From NCBI RefSeq assembly GCF_003234445.2, contig NZ_CP126269.1, positions 2,604,001 to 2,668,000 on the forward strand: a stretch of 64,000 bases of DNA, in the 5' to 3' direction. Both the position numbers and the translations under genes were made by a program. This DNA comes from Curtobacterium sp. MCLR17_036 (GTDB taxonomy: Bacteria; Actinomycetota; Actinomycetes; Actinomycetales; Microbacteriaceae). Below the pieces are notes generated by a model. That model did not search any database. It was given only the letters and a program-made list of their open reading frames with translations, and had not been told where the DNA came from. Below are positions 24,163 through 32,160 of this stretch, piece after piece. Every line of letters starts with the position of its first letter. The first letter of the stretch is position 1.

Positions 24163-24962
24163 CGCAGGACCGCCGCGGCGGCCCGGTCCACGCGTTCGCC
24201 GCGTGCGTCCTCGGCGGCAGCCCGGGCCCGGGCGACCACGACGGCGTCCGCACGCGCGGCCGAACCCGCGTCGAACGGTGGCTGCGGGTCGTACTCGAGC
24301 TGCAGCTGGATCGCCTCTGCCGCCGCACGCCCCGCGAGTTCCGCCGCGAGCCACAGCGCCATGTCGATGCCGGCGCTCACCCCGGCCGCCGTGACGACCG
24401 AACCGTCGTCGACCACGCGGTCGTCGACCGGCTGCGCACCGAAGGCCTCGAGCATCGGCCTCGACGCCCAGTGCGTCGTCGCCCGCTTGCCGGCGAGCAG
24501 CCCGGCGGCACCGAGCACGAACGCCCCCGTGCAGACCGAGGTCACCCAGGTGGCGCGCTCGGCCTCGCCCCGGACGAAGCCGATCACGCGCGGGTCGGCC
24601 ATCGCGTCGAAGGCGCCCTCGCCGCCCGGCACGACGAGCACGTCCGCCGACGCCGCCTCGGCGAACGTCGTGGTCGGCACGAGGGACAGCCCGCAGTCGC
24701 TCGGGACCGGGTCGAGCGTCGCGGCGACGTACTCGACGCGCGCACCGGGCACGCGGGACAGCACCTGGGCCGGACCGGTCAGGTCGAGCTGCGTCAGGTG
24801 CGGGAAGAGCAGGAAGGCGATGCGCACCTCGTCCGGACCGTGCGCCGGGACGGTGCCGTCGGCCGCCGGATCGGGCGTCGGGACCTCGGCGTCGAGCGGG
24901 ACCGCCACGGTGTCCGCGAGGACGGGGTGGACGGGCCGCACGCGCGGGTTCTCGGTGCTCAT
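24159..24962 (-). CDS. DJ-1/PfpI superfamily protein, isonitrile hydratase or GlxA-like
   Basis: A 267-aa protein. After a 45-residue unstructured N-terminus, residues about 46-215 form a DJ-1/PfpI fold: IAFLLFPHLTQLDLTGPAQV, the VVPGGEGA loop, and the nucleophile elbow SVCTGAFVLGAAGLL with its Cys. It lacks the AraC-type HTH of full GlxA regulators. Closest in appearance to isonitrile hydratase-like proteins; the natural substrate is unknown. No partner genes in an operon are evident. Confidence 0.8.
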   Translation of the reverse strand: MSTENPRVRPVHPVLADTVAVPLDAEVPTPDPAADGTVPAHGPDEVRIAFLLFPHLTQLDLTGPAQVLSRVPGARVEYVAATLDPVPSDCGLSLVPTTTFAEAASADVLVVPGGEGAFDAMADPRVIGFVRGEAERATWVTSVCTGAFVLGAAGLLAGKRATTHWASRPMLEAFGAQPVDDRVVDDGSVVTAAGVSAGIDMALWLAAELAGRAAAEAIQLQLEYDPQPPFDAGSAARADAVVVARARAAAEDARGERVDRAAAAVLR

Positions 24963-25015
24963 GCCGCGACCCTAGCCCCGCCGTCGTCCTCGTGGTGCTG
25001 CGGTCACCCGCACGG

Positions 25016-25117
25016 GGCTGCTCGGCGCTGTTCAGCTTGCCGCTCGGCGCTGCTCGGCGTTGCTCGGGGCTGCTCGGGGCTGCTCGGGCTGCTCGGTGCT
25101 GCTCGGTGCTGCTCAGC
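25016..25117. repeat. 10-bp minisatellite GCTCGG(N)GCT
   Basis: About nine imperfect copies of a 10-bp unit (GCTCGGCGCT, GCTCGGGGCT, GCTCGGTGCT) fill the gap between the DJ-1-like gene and tag. It overlaps the tag stop region. Confidence 0.75.
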
Positions 25118-25739
25118 GCCAGACCCCGGAGGTCCCGCGCCGGTGGCTGCCGACGAGGTGTGTGTCGACGATGCCGAGGGCCTCCATCAGGGCGTGCATC
25201 GTGGTCGGTCCGACGAACGCGAAGCCGCGCTTCCGGAGCGCCTTCGACAGCGCGACGGACTCGTCCGACGTCGTCGGCACCTCGGCTGCGGTGACGGGCG
25301 CGGGGGTGGCGGCCGGCCGGAAGGACCACACGAGGTCGGACAGCCCGCCGTCCGCGCGCAGGGCGACCGTCGCGTTCGCGTTCGTGATCGTCGCGGCGAT
25401 CTTCGCCCGGTTCCGCACGATGCCGGCGTCGGCCGTCAGCCGTGCGACGTCGTCCTCGCCGAAGCCCGCCACGGTGTCCGGGTCGAAGTCGGCGAACGCC
25501 GCACGGAACGCAGGCCGCTTCACGAGGATCGTGCGCCACGACAGACCGGACTGGAACGCCTCGAGCGAGAGCCGCTCGAACACCCCGCGCTCGTCGCGGA
25601 CCGGCATCCCCCACTCGGTGTCGTAGTAGTCACGGAGCACGGCGTCCGACGACGCCCACACCGGACGGGCGAGACCGTCGTCCCCGACGACGAGGTCCGG
25701 GGTCGACGCTGCACGGTCGGGCAGGGGCTCGGTGGTCAT
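25113..25739 (-). CDS. tag: DNA-3-methyladenine glycosylase I
   Basis: Removes 3-methyladenine from alkylated DNA. The 208-aa protein has the family segments VLRDYYDTEWGMPVRDE, FERLSLEAFQSGLSWRTIL and KALRKRGFAFVGPTTMHALM. E. coli Tag holds a zinc by Cys4, His17, His175 and Cys179. Here the RCGW cysteine is replaced (RPVW), the first His is Tyr (DYYDTEW), and no C-terminal Cys is present, so this member appears to lack the zinc site. ATG 25739 has no strong ribosome-binding site. It sits alone between repeats and the VOC gene. Confidence 0.93.
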   Translation of the reverse strand: MTTEPLPDRAASTPDLVVGDDGLARPVWASSDAVLRDYYDTEWGMPVRDERGVFERLSLEAFQSGLSWRTILVKRPAFRAAFADFDPDTVAGFGEDDVARLTADAGIVRNRAKIAATITNANATVALRADGGLSDLVWSFRPAATPAPVTAAEVPTTSDESVALSKALRKRGFAFVGPTTMHALMEALGIVDTHLVGSHRRGTSGVWR

Positions 25740-25782
25740 GCACCCATCCTGGCGTGGTCGGCCGACACCGCCGGCCTCGCGG

Positions 25783-26199
25783 TCACTGCGCCGGCCGTCC
25801 GTCCTGCACGGCCTGCGGGTCCATCCAGACGTACTCCCAGCGGTGCCCGTCCGGATCCGTGAAGCTCCGCTGGTACATGAAGCCGAGGTCCATCCCCGGA
25901 CGGTCCTCGGTGCCGCCGGCGGCGACCGCCGCGTCGACGATGCGGTGGACCTCGTCCTTCGAGGCCGCACTCAGCGAGGTGATCACCTCGATCGTGTCGA
26001 CGTCGGCGATGGCCTTGTCGGTGAACTGGGTGAACTTCGCCGCCGTCAGGATCATGACGAAGATCGTGTCGCTCACCACGACGCACGCCGCCGTGTCGTC
26101 GCTGAACGCCGGGTTGATCGAGTAGCCGAGCGCTTCGTGGAACGCCTTCGCGCGCTCCAGGTCGGCGACGGGCAGGTTGATGAAGACCATCGTGTCCAC
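25783..26199 (-). CDS. VOC superfamily (glyoxalase/bleomycin resistance-like) protein
   Basis: A 138-aa protein with the beta-alpha-beta-beta-beta repeats of the VOC fold: MVFINLPVADLERAKAFHEA at the start, DPDGHRWEYVWMDP at the end. GTG 26199 follows AAAGGA by 7 nt. This subtype, with a C-terminal HxWEY, is common in bacteria and its substrate is not known; it may bind metal with His and Glu of that motif. It could be transcribed with tag downstream (43 bp gap). Confidence 0.88.
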   Translation of the reverse strand: MDTMVFINLPVADLERAKAFHEALGYSINPAFSDDTAACVVVSDTIFVMILTAAKFTQFTDKAIADVDTIEVITSLSAASKDEVHRIVDAAVAAGGTEDRPGMDLGFMYQRSFTDPDGHRWEYVWMDPQAVQDGRPAQ

Positions 26200-26283
26200 G
26201 GGGTCGTCCTTTCCTCGTGCTCAACTTGACGCGGCGAGGGGCAGGCGCGCAACCGTTTCACGGGCGAAGCAACCGGAACCTAA

Positions 26284-26289
26284 TATACT
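26284..26289 (+). promoter_or_regulatory. -10 box of a leaderless promoter for the DUF3800-like gene
   Basis: TATACT, within an AT-rich CCTAATATACTAG string, ends 6 nt before the ATG at 26296. There is no Shine-Dalgarno sequence. Confidence 0.6.
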
Positions 26290-26295
26290 AGCTCG

Positions 26296-26826
26296 ATGCA
26301 GACGGCGTACGTCGGCGAGTCCGAACCCGGCGGAGGTCGCGACCGCACCGTGTACGTGATGGCGGCGGTGGTCGTGCACGACCAGGAGCGCGACGACGTC
26401 CGCGCCGAGATCCGAGCCGCGACGCCCCGTCGGATGCGGAAGCTGCACTGGTACGAAGCGCTGCACGCGCAGCGGATCTCGTGGCTCGGACTCCTGCGTC
26501 GCGCGCTCGCGGTCGTCGTCGTCCGCTACGACGGGGCAGCCGCGCGCGTCGAACGCCGGCGACGCCACTGTCTCGAACGACTGGTGTGGGAACTCGAGCA
26601 ACGCGGAGTCGGAGAGATCGTGATCGAGTCCCGCGGACGGGCCCACGACGACGCCGACCGATCGATGTTCGATGCGCTCCGACGCCGAGGGGTCGGGCGC
26701 TCGATCCGACACGAGCACGTGCGCCCGGACGACGAGCCGCTTGTCGCGCTGGCCGACCTGCCGTGCGGCGCACACGTCGCCGCGCTCGACCACGAGTTCG
26801 ACGGATCGGTCGTCCGTGTGCCGTGA
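26296..26826 (+). CDS. DUF3800-like (RNase H-fold) protein
   Basis: A 176-aa protein with weak resemblance to DUF3800: an opening YVGESEPGG where the family has DESG, a central helix pair, and PLVALADLPCGAHVAALD near the end, comparable to the family's LLQIADLVAG segment. DUF3800 proteins are thought to have an RNase H-like fold and many lie near mobile elements. The protein is rich in Arg and its codon use seems less G+C-biased than its neighbours. It stands alone, flanked on both sides by AT-rich CCTARTAT strings in inverted orientation. The assignment is tentative; the frame itself looks real because of its good promoter. Confidence 0.6.
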   Translation: MQTAYVGESEPGGGRDRTVYVMAAVVVHDQERDDVRAEIRAATPRRMRKLHWYEALHAQRISWLGLLRRALAVVVVRYDGAAARVERRRRHCLERLVWELEQRGVGEIVIESRGRAHDDADRSMFDALRRRGVGRSIRHEHVRPDDEPLVALADLPCGAHVAALDHEFDGSVVRVP

Positions 26827-26962
26827 ACTTGGCCGGACAGCGCAAGACCCCGGTCCCGCGCTGGCTGCAGGATGCTCCGGGGCTCGCTTCCGACCGAGCA
26901 GCACGCGGTCGACATATCAATACTAGGACGCCCCGCGGGCGTCGTCAACCAGCCCCGAGACG

Positions 26963-27002
26963 GACGGGAGGCACGGCGCCGACCGGCACCGCGCCTCCCG
27001 TC
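26963..27002. terminator. Terminator between the DUF3800-like gene and the symporter unit
   Basis: An 18-bp stem with two mismatches (26963-26980/26985-27002) of the GACGGGAGGC/GCCTCCCGTC type, placed between convergent genes. Confidence 0.75.
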
Positions 27003-27022
27003 CGACGGTCGGGACCGTCTGC

Positions 27023-27352
27023 TCAGGCGAGCTCTCGGCCTTCGCCGGCCGCCTTCTGCTGGCTTTCGGCCTCGGCCTGGCCGATGATGTCCTCCGCCGG
27101 GACGGGGTTCAGCCGGTCCCAGAGGAAGAACAGCAGCCCGCCGACGAGCATCGACAGCCCGACCCACAGGTTGATGTGGATGCCGCCGGTCTTCTCCGGG
27201 TCGCTGTCCCAGTGGACGATGCCGACGATGGTCACGATGACGCCGTACAGGACGAACAGGCCGCCGAGGATGCGGCGCAGGTCGAGTCGGCGGGTGGAAC
27301 GGACGAGGGCGGCCTTCTGCTCCTCGGTCATGGCGGTGGTGGTGTCGCTCAT
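27023..27352 (-). CDS. Small two-helix membrane protein, probable symporter partner
   Basis: A 109-aa protein with a charged N-terminus, two hydrophobic helices at about residues 28-48 and 60-80 (LGGLFVLYGVIVTIVGIVHW; LWVGLSMLVGGLLFFLW) and a polar C-terminus. It follows the sodium/solute symporter gene by 30 bp on the same strand. Small two-TM proteins often accompany SSS transporters, so it may be an accessory subunit; that is inference from position. Confidence 0.75.
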   Translation of the reverse strand: MSDTTTAMTEEQKAALVRSTRRLDLRRILGGLFVLYGVIVTIVGIVHWDSDPEKTGGIHINLWVGLSMLVGGLLFFLWDRLNPVPAEDIIGQAEAESQQKAAGEGRELA

Positions 27353-27382
27353 GGGGGATCTCCTTCGCGGGTGTTCGCGGGC

Positions 27383-29053
27383 CTAGAGGAACGGGAGGTA
27401 CAGGACGACGCAGAGCACCAGCGCGACCGTGCCGAGCAGCGCGGGCGAGCGGTACCAGGCGGTGTCGGTCGCCACGGAGTCGCCGTGCAGGTCGATCTTG
27501 CCGATGCCGTAGACCAGGCCGCTGAGCTCCTTCTCGTCCTTCGGCTTGGTGAGCATCGAGACGACGAAGCCGACGACGAGCACGGTGACGAACGAGATGA
27601 TCGCGCCGTAGAGGGTCTCGGCGGTCGCGGTGGCGAACAGGTCCGGGTTCAGGAGGTACGCGATCCAGGTGATCGTCGGGGTGACGATGCCGAGGACGTA
27701 GCCCCAGAGCGCGCCCTGCGTCGTCATGCGCTTCCAGAGCAGGCCGAGGATGAACACGGCGAACAGCGGGGCGTTGAAGAACGAGAACAGCGTCTGCATG
27801 TACGTCATGATGTTCGACGCCTGCGCGGCGATGAACGCCGTCGCGATGCCGACCAGGACGCCGACGACGGTCACCCAGCGGCCCGTCTTGAGGTAGTGCA
27901 CGTCGGGCATGTTCGGCTTGATGTAGCGCTGCCAGATGTCGTACGTGAAGACCGTGTTGAAGGACGACACGTTCGCCGCCATGCCGGCCATGAACGACGC
28001 GAGCAGACCGGTGACCGCGACGCCGAGCACGCCGGTCGGCAGGTACATCTGGATGAGCTTCGGGATCGCGTCGTTGTAGGTGAGCGAGCCGTCGGCGAAC
28101 TGGTTGCCGACGACCGCTGCGGCGATGAGACCGGGGATCACGACGATGGCCGGGATGAAGAGCTTCGGGATCGCAGCGATGAGCGGGGTGCGACGGGCGG
28201 CGGACATGTTCTTCGCCGAGAACGCACGCTGGACCTCGGTGAAGTTGGTCGTCCAGTAGCCGAAGCCGAGGACGAAGCCCAGGCCGAGGACGATCGCGAG
28301 CCAGTTGGCGCCGATCGGGTTCGTGACGTCACCGAAGCCGGTGCCGGCCCAGGCCTGCAGGTGCTGCACGCCCTGCGTCTCGGTGATCGCCTTCGACAGG
28401 CCGTCCCAGCCGCCGACGCGGTGCAGACCGACGATCGTCAGCGGGATGAGGCCCGCGATGATGACGAAGAACTGCATGACCTCGTTGTAGATCGCGCTGG
28501 AGAGGCCGCCGAGGGTGATGTAGACGAGCACGAAGCCGGCGGACACGACGATGGCGAGCCACTCCGGCCAGCCGAGCATCGCCTCGATGACGATGGCCAT
28601 CGCGTAGAGGTTGATGCCCGCGATGAGCACGTTCGACACGGCGAAGGCGATCGAGTTCACCAGGTGCGGGGCCTTGCCGAAGCGGCGGAGCATGAACTCC
28701 GGCACGGAGCGGACCTTCGAGCCGTAGTAGAAGGGCATCATCACGAGCCCGAGGAACACCATCGCGGGCACGGCGCCGACCAGGTAGTAGTGCAGGGTCG
28801 CCATGCCGATCTGGGCACCGTTGGCCGCCATGCCGAGGATCTCGGTGGCGCCGAGGTTCGCGGACACGAACGCCAGGCCCGTGATCCACGCCGGCATCGA
28901 ACGGCCGGACAGGAAGAAGTCCATGCTCGTCCGGACCTGTTTGCGGGCGGTGAACCCGATCCCGATGACGACCCCGAAGTACACGATGATCATCAGGTAG
29001 TCGACCCAGCCCAAGTCGAGCCGGATCCCTTCGTTCGCTGCAGCGAGAACCAT
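27383..29053 (-). CDS. Sodium:solute symporter (SSS family), SGLT-like
   Basis: A 556-aa membrane protein with about 14 helices. It has the SSS marks: the TM1 region VDYLMIIVYFGVVIGIGF, SGRSMPAWITGLAFVSANLG in TM2, and GGLSSAIYNEVMQFFVII near TM6. The latter and FGYWTTNFTEVQRAFSAKN point to the sugar (SGLT-like) branch rather than proline or pantothenate carriers. ATG 29053 has GGAG 8 nt upstream. It forms a unit with the small membrane gene. A LacI-type palindrome upstream (29123-29136) supports a sugar substrate. The exact substrate cannot be told. Confidence 0.92.
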   Translation of the reverse strand: MVLAAANEGIRLDLGWVDYLMIIVYFGVVIGIGFTARKQVRTSMDFFLSGRSMPAWITGLAFVSANLGATEILGMAANGAQIGMATLHYYLVGAVPAMVFLGLVMMPFYYGSKVRSVPEFMLRRFGKAPHLVNSIAFAVSNVLIAGINLYAMAIVIEAMLGWPEWLAIVVSAGFVLVYITLGGLSSAIYNEVMQFFVIIAGLIPLTIVGLHRVGGWDGLSKAITETQGVQHLQAWAGTGFGDVTNPIGANWLAIVLGLGFVLGFGYWTTNFTEVQRAFSAKNMSAARRTPLIAAIPKLFIPAIVVIPGLIAAAVVGNQFADGSLTYNDAIPKLIQMYLPTGVLGVAVTGLLASFMAGMAANVSSFNTVFTYDIWQRYIKPNMPDVHYLKTGRWVTVVGVLVGIATAFIAAQASNIMTYMQTLFSFFNAPLFAVFILGLLWKRMTTQGALWGYVLGIVTPTITWIAYLLNPDLFATATAETLYGAIISFVTVLVVGFVVSMLTKPKDEKELSGLVYGIGKIDLHGDSVATDTAWYRSPALLGTVALVLCVVLYLPFL

Positions 29054-29122
29054 TCAACATCTCCACGTCAGTGTGTTGCAGTCGACAACTCCGCCGACCC
29101 GGACGGGAACGTTACACCGAAT

Positions 29123-29136
29123 TGTGACCGTTCACA
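29123..29136. promoter_or_regulatory. LacI-type palindrome before the symporter gene
   Basis: TGTGACCGTTCACA is a 14-bp near-perfect palindrome with a central CG, related to the LacI-type sites at 13 kb. It lies 70 bp upstream of the symporter start and close to a minus-strand TAACGT -10-like box. It is also near the aroQ gene on the other strand. Confidence 0.5.
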
Positions 29137-29192
29137 TCGCCGCCCCGGCAGCGGTCGGGTCCGGCGCTGCCCGCCCTCGGTAGGCTCGCGAC

Positions 29193-29636
29193 ATGACCGA
29201 GCAGTCGCGCATCCTCGTCCTCAACGGCCCCAACCTGGACATCCTCGGCCGGCGCGACCCCGAGCAGTACGGCACCGTGACGCTCGCCGAGATCGAGGCG
29301 ATCGTGCACACCGAGGCGGCCGTCCACTCGCTCGAGGCCGACTTCCGGCAGAGCAACCGCGAGGGCGAACTCGTCGAGTGGCTGCACGAGGCGCTCGACG
29401 ACTTCGTCGGGGTCGTCATCAACCCCGCCGCCTACGCGCACACCTCGGTCGCGCTGCACGACGCCGTCGAGGCACTCGCGGTCCCGGTCGTCGAGGTACA
29501 CCTGTCCAACACGTGGAAGCGCGAGCCCTTCCGCCACGTCGACCACGTCGCGACCGCCGCCACGGCGGTCATCGCGGGCGCGGGCGCCGACGGCTACCGC
29601 CTGGCGGTCGCGCACCTGGCGTCGCTGCTCGGCTGA
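29193..29636 (+). CDS. aroQ: 3-dehydroquinate dehydratase, type II
   Basis: Dehydrates 3-dehydroquinate in the shikimate pathway; dodecameric cytosolic enzyme. The 147-aa chain has LNGPNLDILGRRDPEQYG with the active-site Tyr, the flexible loop and QSNREGELVEW, NPAAYAHTSVALHDA and EVHLSN. Two positions differ from the usual NPGAYTHTS (here A for G and T), and the segment after EVHLSN (TWKREPFRH) is slightly unusual. TAGGCT is 6 nt before the ATG, indicating a leaderless mRNA. It is a lone aro gene here. Confidence 0.94.
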   Translation: MTEQSRILVLNGPNLDILGRRDPEQYGTVTLAEIEAIVHTEAAVHSLEADFRQSNREGELVEWLHEALDDFVGVVINPAAYAHTSVALHDAVEALAVPVVEVHLSNTWKREPFRHVDHVATAATAVIAGAGADGYRLAVAHLASLLG

Positions 29637-29652
29637 CGCCAGGGCCTGCGTC

Positions 29653-29706
29653 CGGCTCCCGGCTCTCGGCTCTCGGCTCTCGGCTCTCGGCTCTCGGCTC
29701 TCGGCC
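29653..29706. repeat. 7-bp microsatellite GGCTCTC
   Basis: Seven copies of GGCTCTC/GGCTCCC in tandem right after aroQ. Such a tract is prone to copy-number change. Confidence 0.85.
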
Positions 29707-30089
29707 ACGAGGCGGACAGGAGTCCCGGTGCCAGCCCGCCCCGGGCCTCCCGTCCGGCGCGCCTCGCGTCCACCGCGCGCACCTTCCGTCCCATCGCACG
29801 CGACATGGGAAGCACTTCCGCGCGTAGGGAGCCGGAAGAACCAGCCCCCTACGCGCGGAAAGACTCACCACGCGCGGAACAGCACCCGGAACTCCCGGCC
29901 ACGAGGCGGACGGGAGGCACGGTGCCGGCCCGCCCCGGGCCTCCCGTCCGGCACCCCGCGCATCCACCGCGCGCACGTTCCGTCCCATCACACGCGACAT
30001 GGGAAGCACTTCCGCGCGTAGGGAGCCGGAAGAACCGGCCCCCTACGCGCGAAAGGACTCACCACGCGCGGAACGACCTCCTACGCGCG
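29702..30089. repeat. 194-bp direct repeat, two copies, containing terminator and CGCGCGTAGGG hairpin
   Basis: The segments 29702-29895 and 29896-30089 are near-identical. Each holds a GGGAGGC/GCCTCCC terminator-type stem, then CCCATC-ACACGCGACATGGG and an inverted repeat whose arms are TTCCGCGCGTAGGG and CCCTACGCGCGGAA (perfect 14 bp in copy one). Related sequence recurs at 55.7-56.1 kb. This 484-bp gap holds no gene that I can support. Confidence 0.8.
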
Positions 30090-30120
30090 AAACAGCACCC
30101 GGCACCCGGCACCCGGGGCG

Positions 30121-30717
30121 TCAGAAGTCGGCGGGGCGGCGGACCTCGGTGAGCCCGGCGGTGGCGAAGCCTCCGCGGATGAGGGGGACGGCGCGTCGGA
30201 CGGCCTGGTCGATGCGGAGCTCGAGGTCGATGCTGCCGATGTCGTAGCCGCCGTCGCGCTTCGTGAAGTCGCGCTCGTTGCCGAACACGCCGAGCGGCAG
30301 GGTCGTGGACTGGAAGAAGCCGAACAGCGGACGCATCTGGTGCTCGACGAGCAGGGCGTGCCGGTCGCTGCCGCCGGTGGCGGTCAGGAGCACCGGGGTG
30401 TCGACGAGGTCGTACTGGCCGATCCAGTCGAAGAAGAGCTTGAAGGCACCGGAGTACGCGGCCCGGAAGGCCGGGCTGCCGACGACGAGGACGTCCGCGG
30501 CCTCAACGGTCTCGAGCGCCCGGCGGGTGCGGTCGGACATCGCCTCGCGGGACGACGCCGCTCCGAGGTCGGCCAGCAACGGGCCGATCTCGATCGTCTC
30601 CGTCCGGGCACCCTCGATGTCCTGGGCCAGTCGCGCCACCGTCGCGCCGACCAGGGTGGACGTCCGCGAGGGGTCCGACGGGCTGCCGCTGACGCCGACC
30701 ACCAGTTCTCCGCTCAT
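30121..30717 (-). CDS. NAD(P)H-dependent FMN reductase
   Basis: A 198-aa flavodoxin-fold oxidoreductase. The FMN phosphate loop is GVSGSPSDPSRTSTL, and the second flavin loop VVGSPAFRAAYSGAFKLFFDW, followed by TATGGS. It resembles the SsuE/MsuE-type group that supplies reduced flavin, but no sulfonate genes are adjacent. ATG 30717 is divergent from the endonuclease V-like gene. It ends at the 29.7-30.1 kb repeat block. Confidence 0.88.
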   Translation of the reverse strand: MSGELVVGVSGSPSDPSRTSTLVGATVARLAQDIEGARTETIEIGPLLADLGAASSREAMSDRTRRALETVEAADVLVVGSPAFRAAYSGAFKLFFDWIGQYDLVDTPVLLTATGGSDRHALLVEHQMRPLFGFFQSTTLPLGVFGNERDFTKRDGGYDIGSIDLELRIDQAVRRAVPLIRGGFATAGLTEVRRPADF

Positions 30718-30805
30718 GCACCCGATGCTCACACGTCGTCGGTCACCGGGTCCGGGTTGTGACGACTTGTGTCGGGTGCCAGCGTCGCCGGGTACCGTCC
30801 TGGCG

Positions 30806-31273
30806 ATGCAGACCTTCCTGCCGTACGCCGACTTCCGGGCCTCGGCCGAGTCCCTCGACGACAAGCGGCTGGGCAAGCAGCGCGTGGAGACGCTGCAGGT
30901 GATGCGGGCGTTGACGCTCCCCGACTACGGCTGGCAGCACCACCCGGTCACGGCGATGTGGCGCGGGTACCGCCCGGCGCTCATGGCCTACCAGGAGGCG
31001 ACGTGCCGCGTCTGGCTGGAACGCGGTCACGCGGACACCTGCCTCGAGAAGACCCTGGCCGACCTCGCGCTGGTCCCCGAGGACCTGGAGACCTACGAGC
31101 ACGGCGACGTCCCGATCCCGCCGTGGAACCGCGACGAGGCCCTGCACCGCTCGCACCGGTCGAAGCTCGTGCAGAAGGCGCCGGAGCACTACCGCGAGCT
31201 GTTCCCCGACGTGCCCGACGACCTCGAGTACCTCTGGCCCGGGGTCCCGGAGCCCGCCGTCCGCCCGAGCTGA
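30806..31273 (+). CDS. MSMEG_6728-type protein, pyrimidine dimer DNA glycosylase (T4 endonuclease V-like) family
   Basis: A 155-aa protein. The N-terminal MQTFLPYADFRASAESLDDK followed by RLGKQRVETLQVM is the mark of the actinobacterial MSMEG_6728 group, which belongs to the pyrimidine dimer DNA glycosylase family. The middle YGWQHHPVTAMWRGY and the C-terminal IPPWNRDEALHRSHRSKLVQ are also typical. TACCGT (30793-30798) stands 7 nt before the ATG, so it is probably leaderless. A DNA repair role is likely by family, but activity has to my knowledge not been shown for this branch. Confidence 0.8.
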   Translation: MQTFLPYADFRASAESLDDKRLGKQRVETLQVMRALTLPDYGWQHHPVTAMWRGYRPALMAYQEATCRVWLERGHADTCLEKTLADLALVPEDLETYEHGDVPIPPWNRDEALHRSHRSKLVQKAPEHYRELFPDVPDDLEYLWPGVPEPAVRPS

Positions 31274-31282
31274 GGCACCCGC

Positions 31283-31573
31283 TCAGGCGACCGGCGTCCA
31301 GCGCCCGCCGTCGCGCCGGGTGACGACGTCGGACCGGACCTCGACGACGTCGCGGAGTCCCGTCACCGCGGCGTCACGGATCCCGGCGGCGGTCACGTCG
31401 TCCGGTGCCTCGAAGCGCACCACGGCGCACGGCACCCCGCGCAGCAGACGGACGTCCTGCGCCTCGACGACGGTGTGCTCGGCGACGAGCCGAGCCGCGG
31501 CGGGCAGGACCGCGTCCGGAGCGGTGCCGGGGGCCAGGGCTCCGACGGCCAGGGTCACGCGGTACGAGGGCAT
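31283..31573 (-). CDS. Conserved-looking 96-aa protein of unknown function
   Basis: A small soluble protein with an alternating hydrophobic pattern (VTLAVGALAPG; CAVVRFEAPDDV) that suggests an alpha/beta sandwich of ferredoxin-like type. TAGCGT (minus strand 31585-31580) is 6 nt before the ATG, the leaderless promoter pattern of this genome, which supports it as a gene. No family is recognised. It is convergent with the preceding gene, 9 bp apart. Confidence 0.6.
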   Translation of the reverse strand: MPSYRVTLAVGALAPGTAPDAVLPAAARLVAEHTVVEAQDVRLLRGVPCAVVRFEAPDDVTAAGIRDAAVTGLRDVVEVRSDVVTRRDGGRWTPVA

Positions 31574-31605
31574 GCGCCGACGCTAGCGCGCATCGGCGAC
31601 ACCGC

Positions 31606-31676
31606 CGACCCGCCGTGGGCTGCAGGGGATCCGACGTCCGATCGGGGGGTGGGACGTCGTGACCCACGGCGGGTCG
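31606..31676. repeat. 14-bp inverted repeat with a 43-nt spacer
   Basis: CGACCCGCCGTGGG (31606-31619) and its exact complement (31663-31676) flank a G-rich loop. It lies in the 220-bp gap between two minus-strand genes and may be the terminator of the 31794 gene. Confidence 0.6.
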
Positions 31677-31793
31677 TGGTGTGCGGCGGGACACGACGAC
31701 AGGGGACGTCGCGCCCCGCGCCGGGCGCCGATCAGGGGTTCGACGTCCGGTCTGGGCCACCACTCGGGTCGGGTGCCCGGGTGGTGGTGGACC

Positions 31794-32081
31794 TCAGGGG
31801 TGTCCGGTGTCCTCTCGGTACCGGTCCGTCTCGGTCGGCGCGGGCATCGACCGTCGGGTGGCGGACCCGACCCGTCGCTCCACGGCGGGTCGCACCGTGG
31901 GGAGCAGGGCGCTCCCGGCGGTGGCGAGGGCGCCGACGAGGGCGATGAGTCCGAGCGGCGCGCTGCCGAGGTCGTGCTGCGCGCCCAGGACGAGCGCGAG
32001 GACCGTCGCCGGCGCGGGGAGGAGCTGCACCGCGCGGAAGCGGTCCTCCTGCCGGGTGCCGGTGGCCGTCGTGTTCGTCAT
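31794..32081 (-). CDS. Small membrane protein (95 aa), unknown function
   Basis: A polar, Thr-rich N-terminus, two hydrophobic segments at about residues 22-42 and 45-66 (PATVLALVLGAQHDLG; LIALVGALATAGSALL), then a charged tail. ATG 32081 follows AAGGTGG. No family recognised. It lies downstream of the NAD operon but a hairpin (32104-32127) separates them, so it is probably separate. Confidence 0.55.
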   Translation of the reverse strand: MTNTTATGTRQEDRFRAVQLLPAPATVLALVLGAQHDLGSAPLGLIALVGALATAGSALLPTVRPAVERRVGSATRRSMPAPTETDRYREDTGHP

Positions 32082-32103
32082 GGGACCACCTTGACGCACT
32101 TCT

Positions 32104-32127
32104 CGTGTCCGCAGAAGGGGGGACACG
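32104..32127 (-). terminator. Hairpin after the NAD operon
   Basis: CGTGTCC/GGACACG (32104-32110/32121-32127) with a 10-nt loop, about 35 bp after the cysteine desulfurase stop on the minus strand. The stem is short, so this is a moderate call. Confidence 0.4.
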
Positions 32128-32160
32128 TACCCAGAGATGGAGTAGAACGTCTAGTACACG

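Noticed and set aside
27176..29827. An 883-aa plus-strand frame over the symporter
   Set aside because: Composed of Asp/Arg/His-rich nonsense and antisense to a protein with clear membrane helices.
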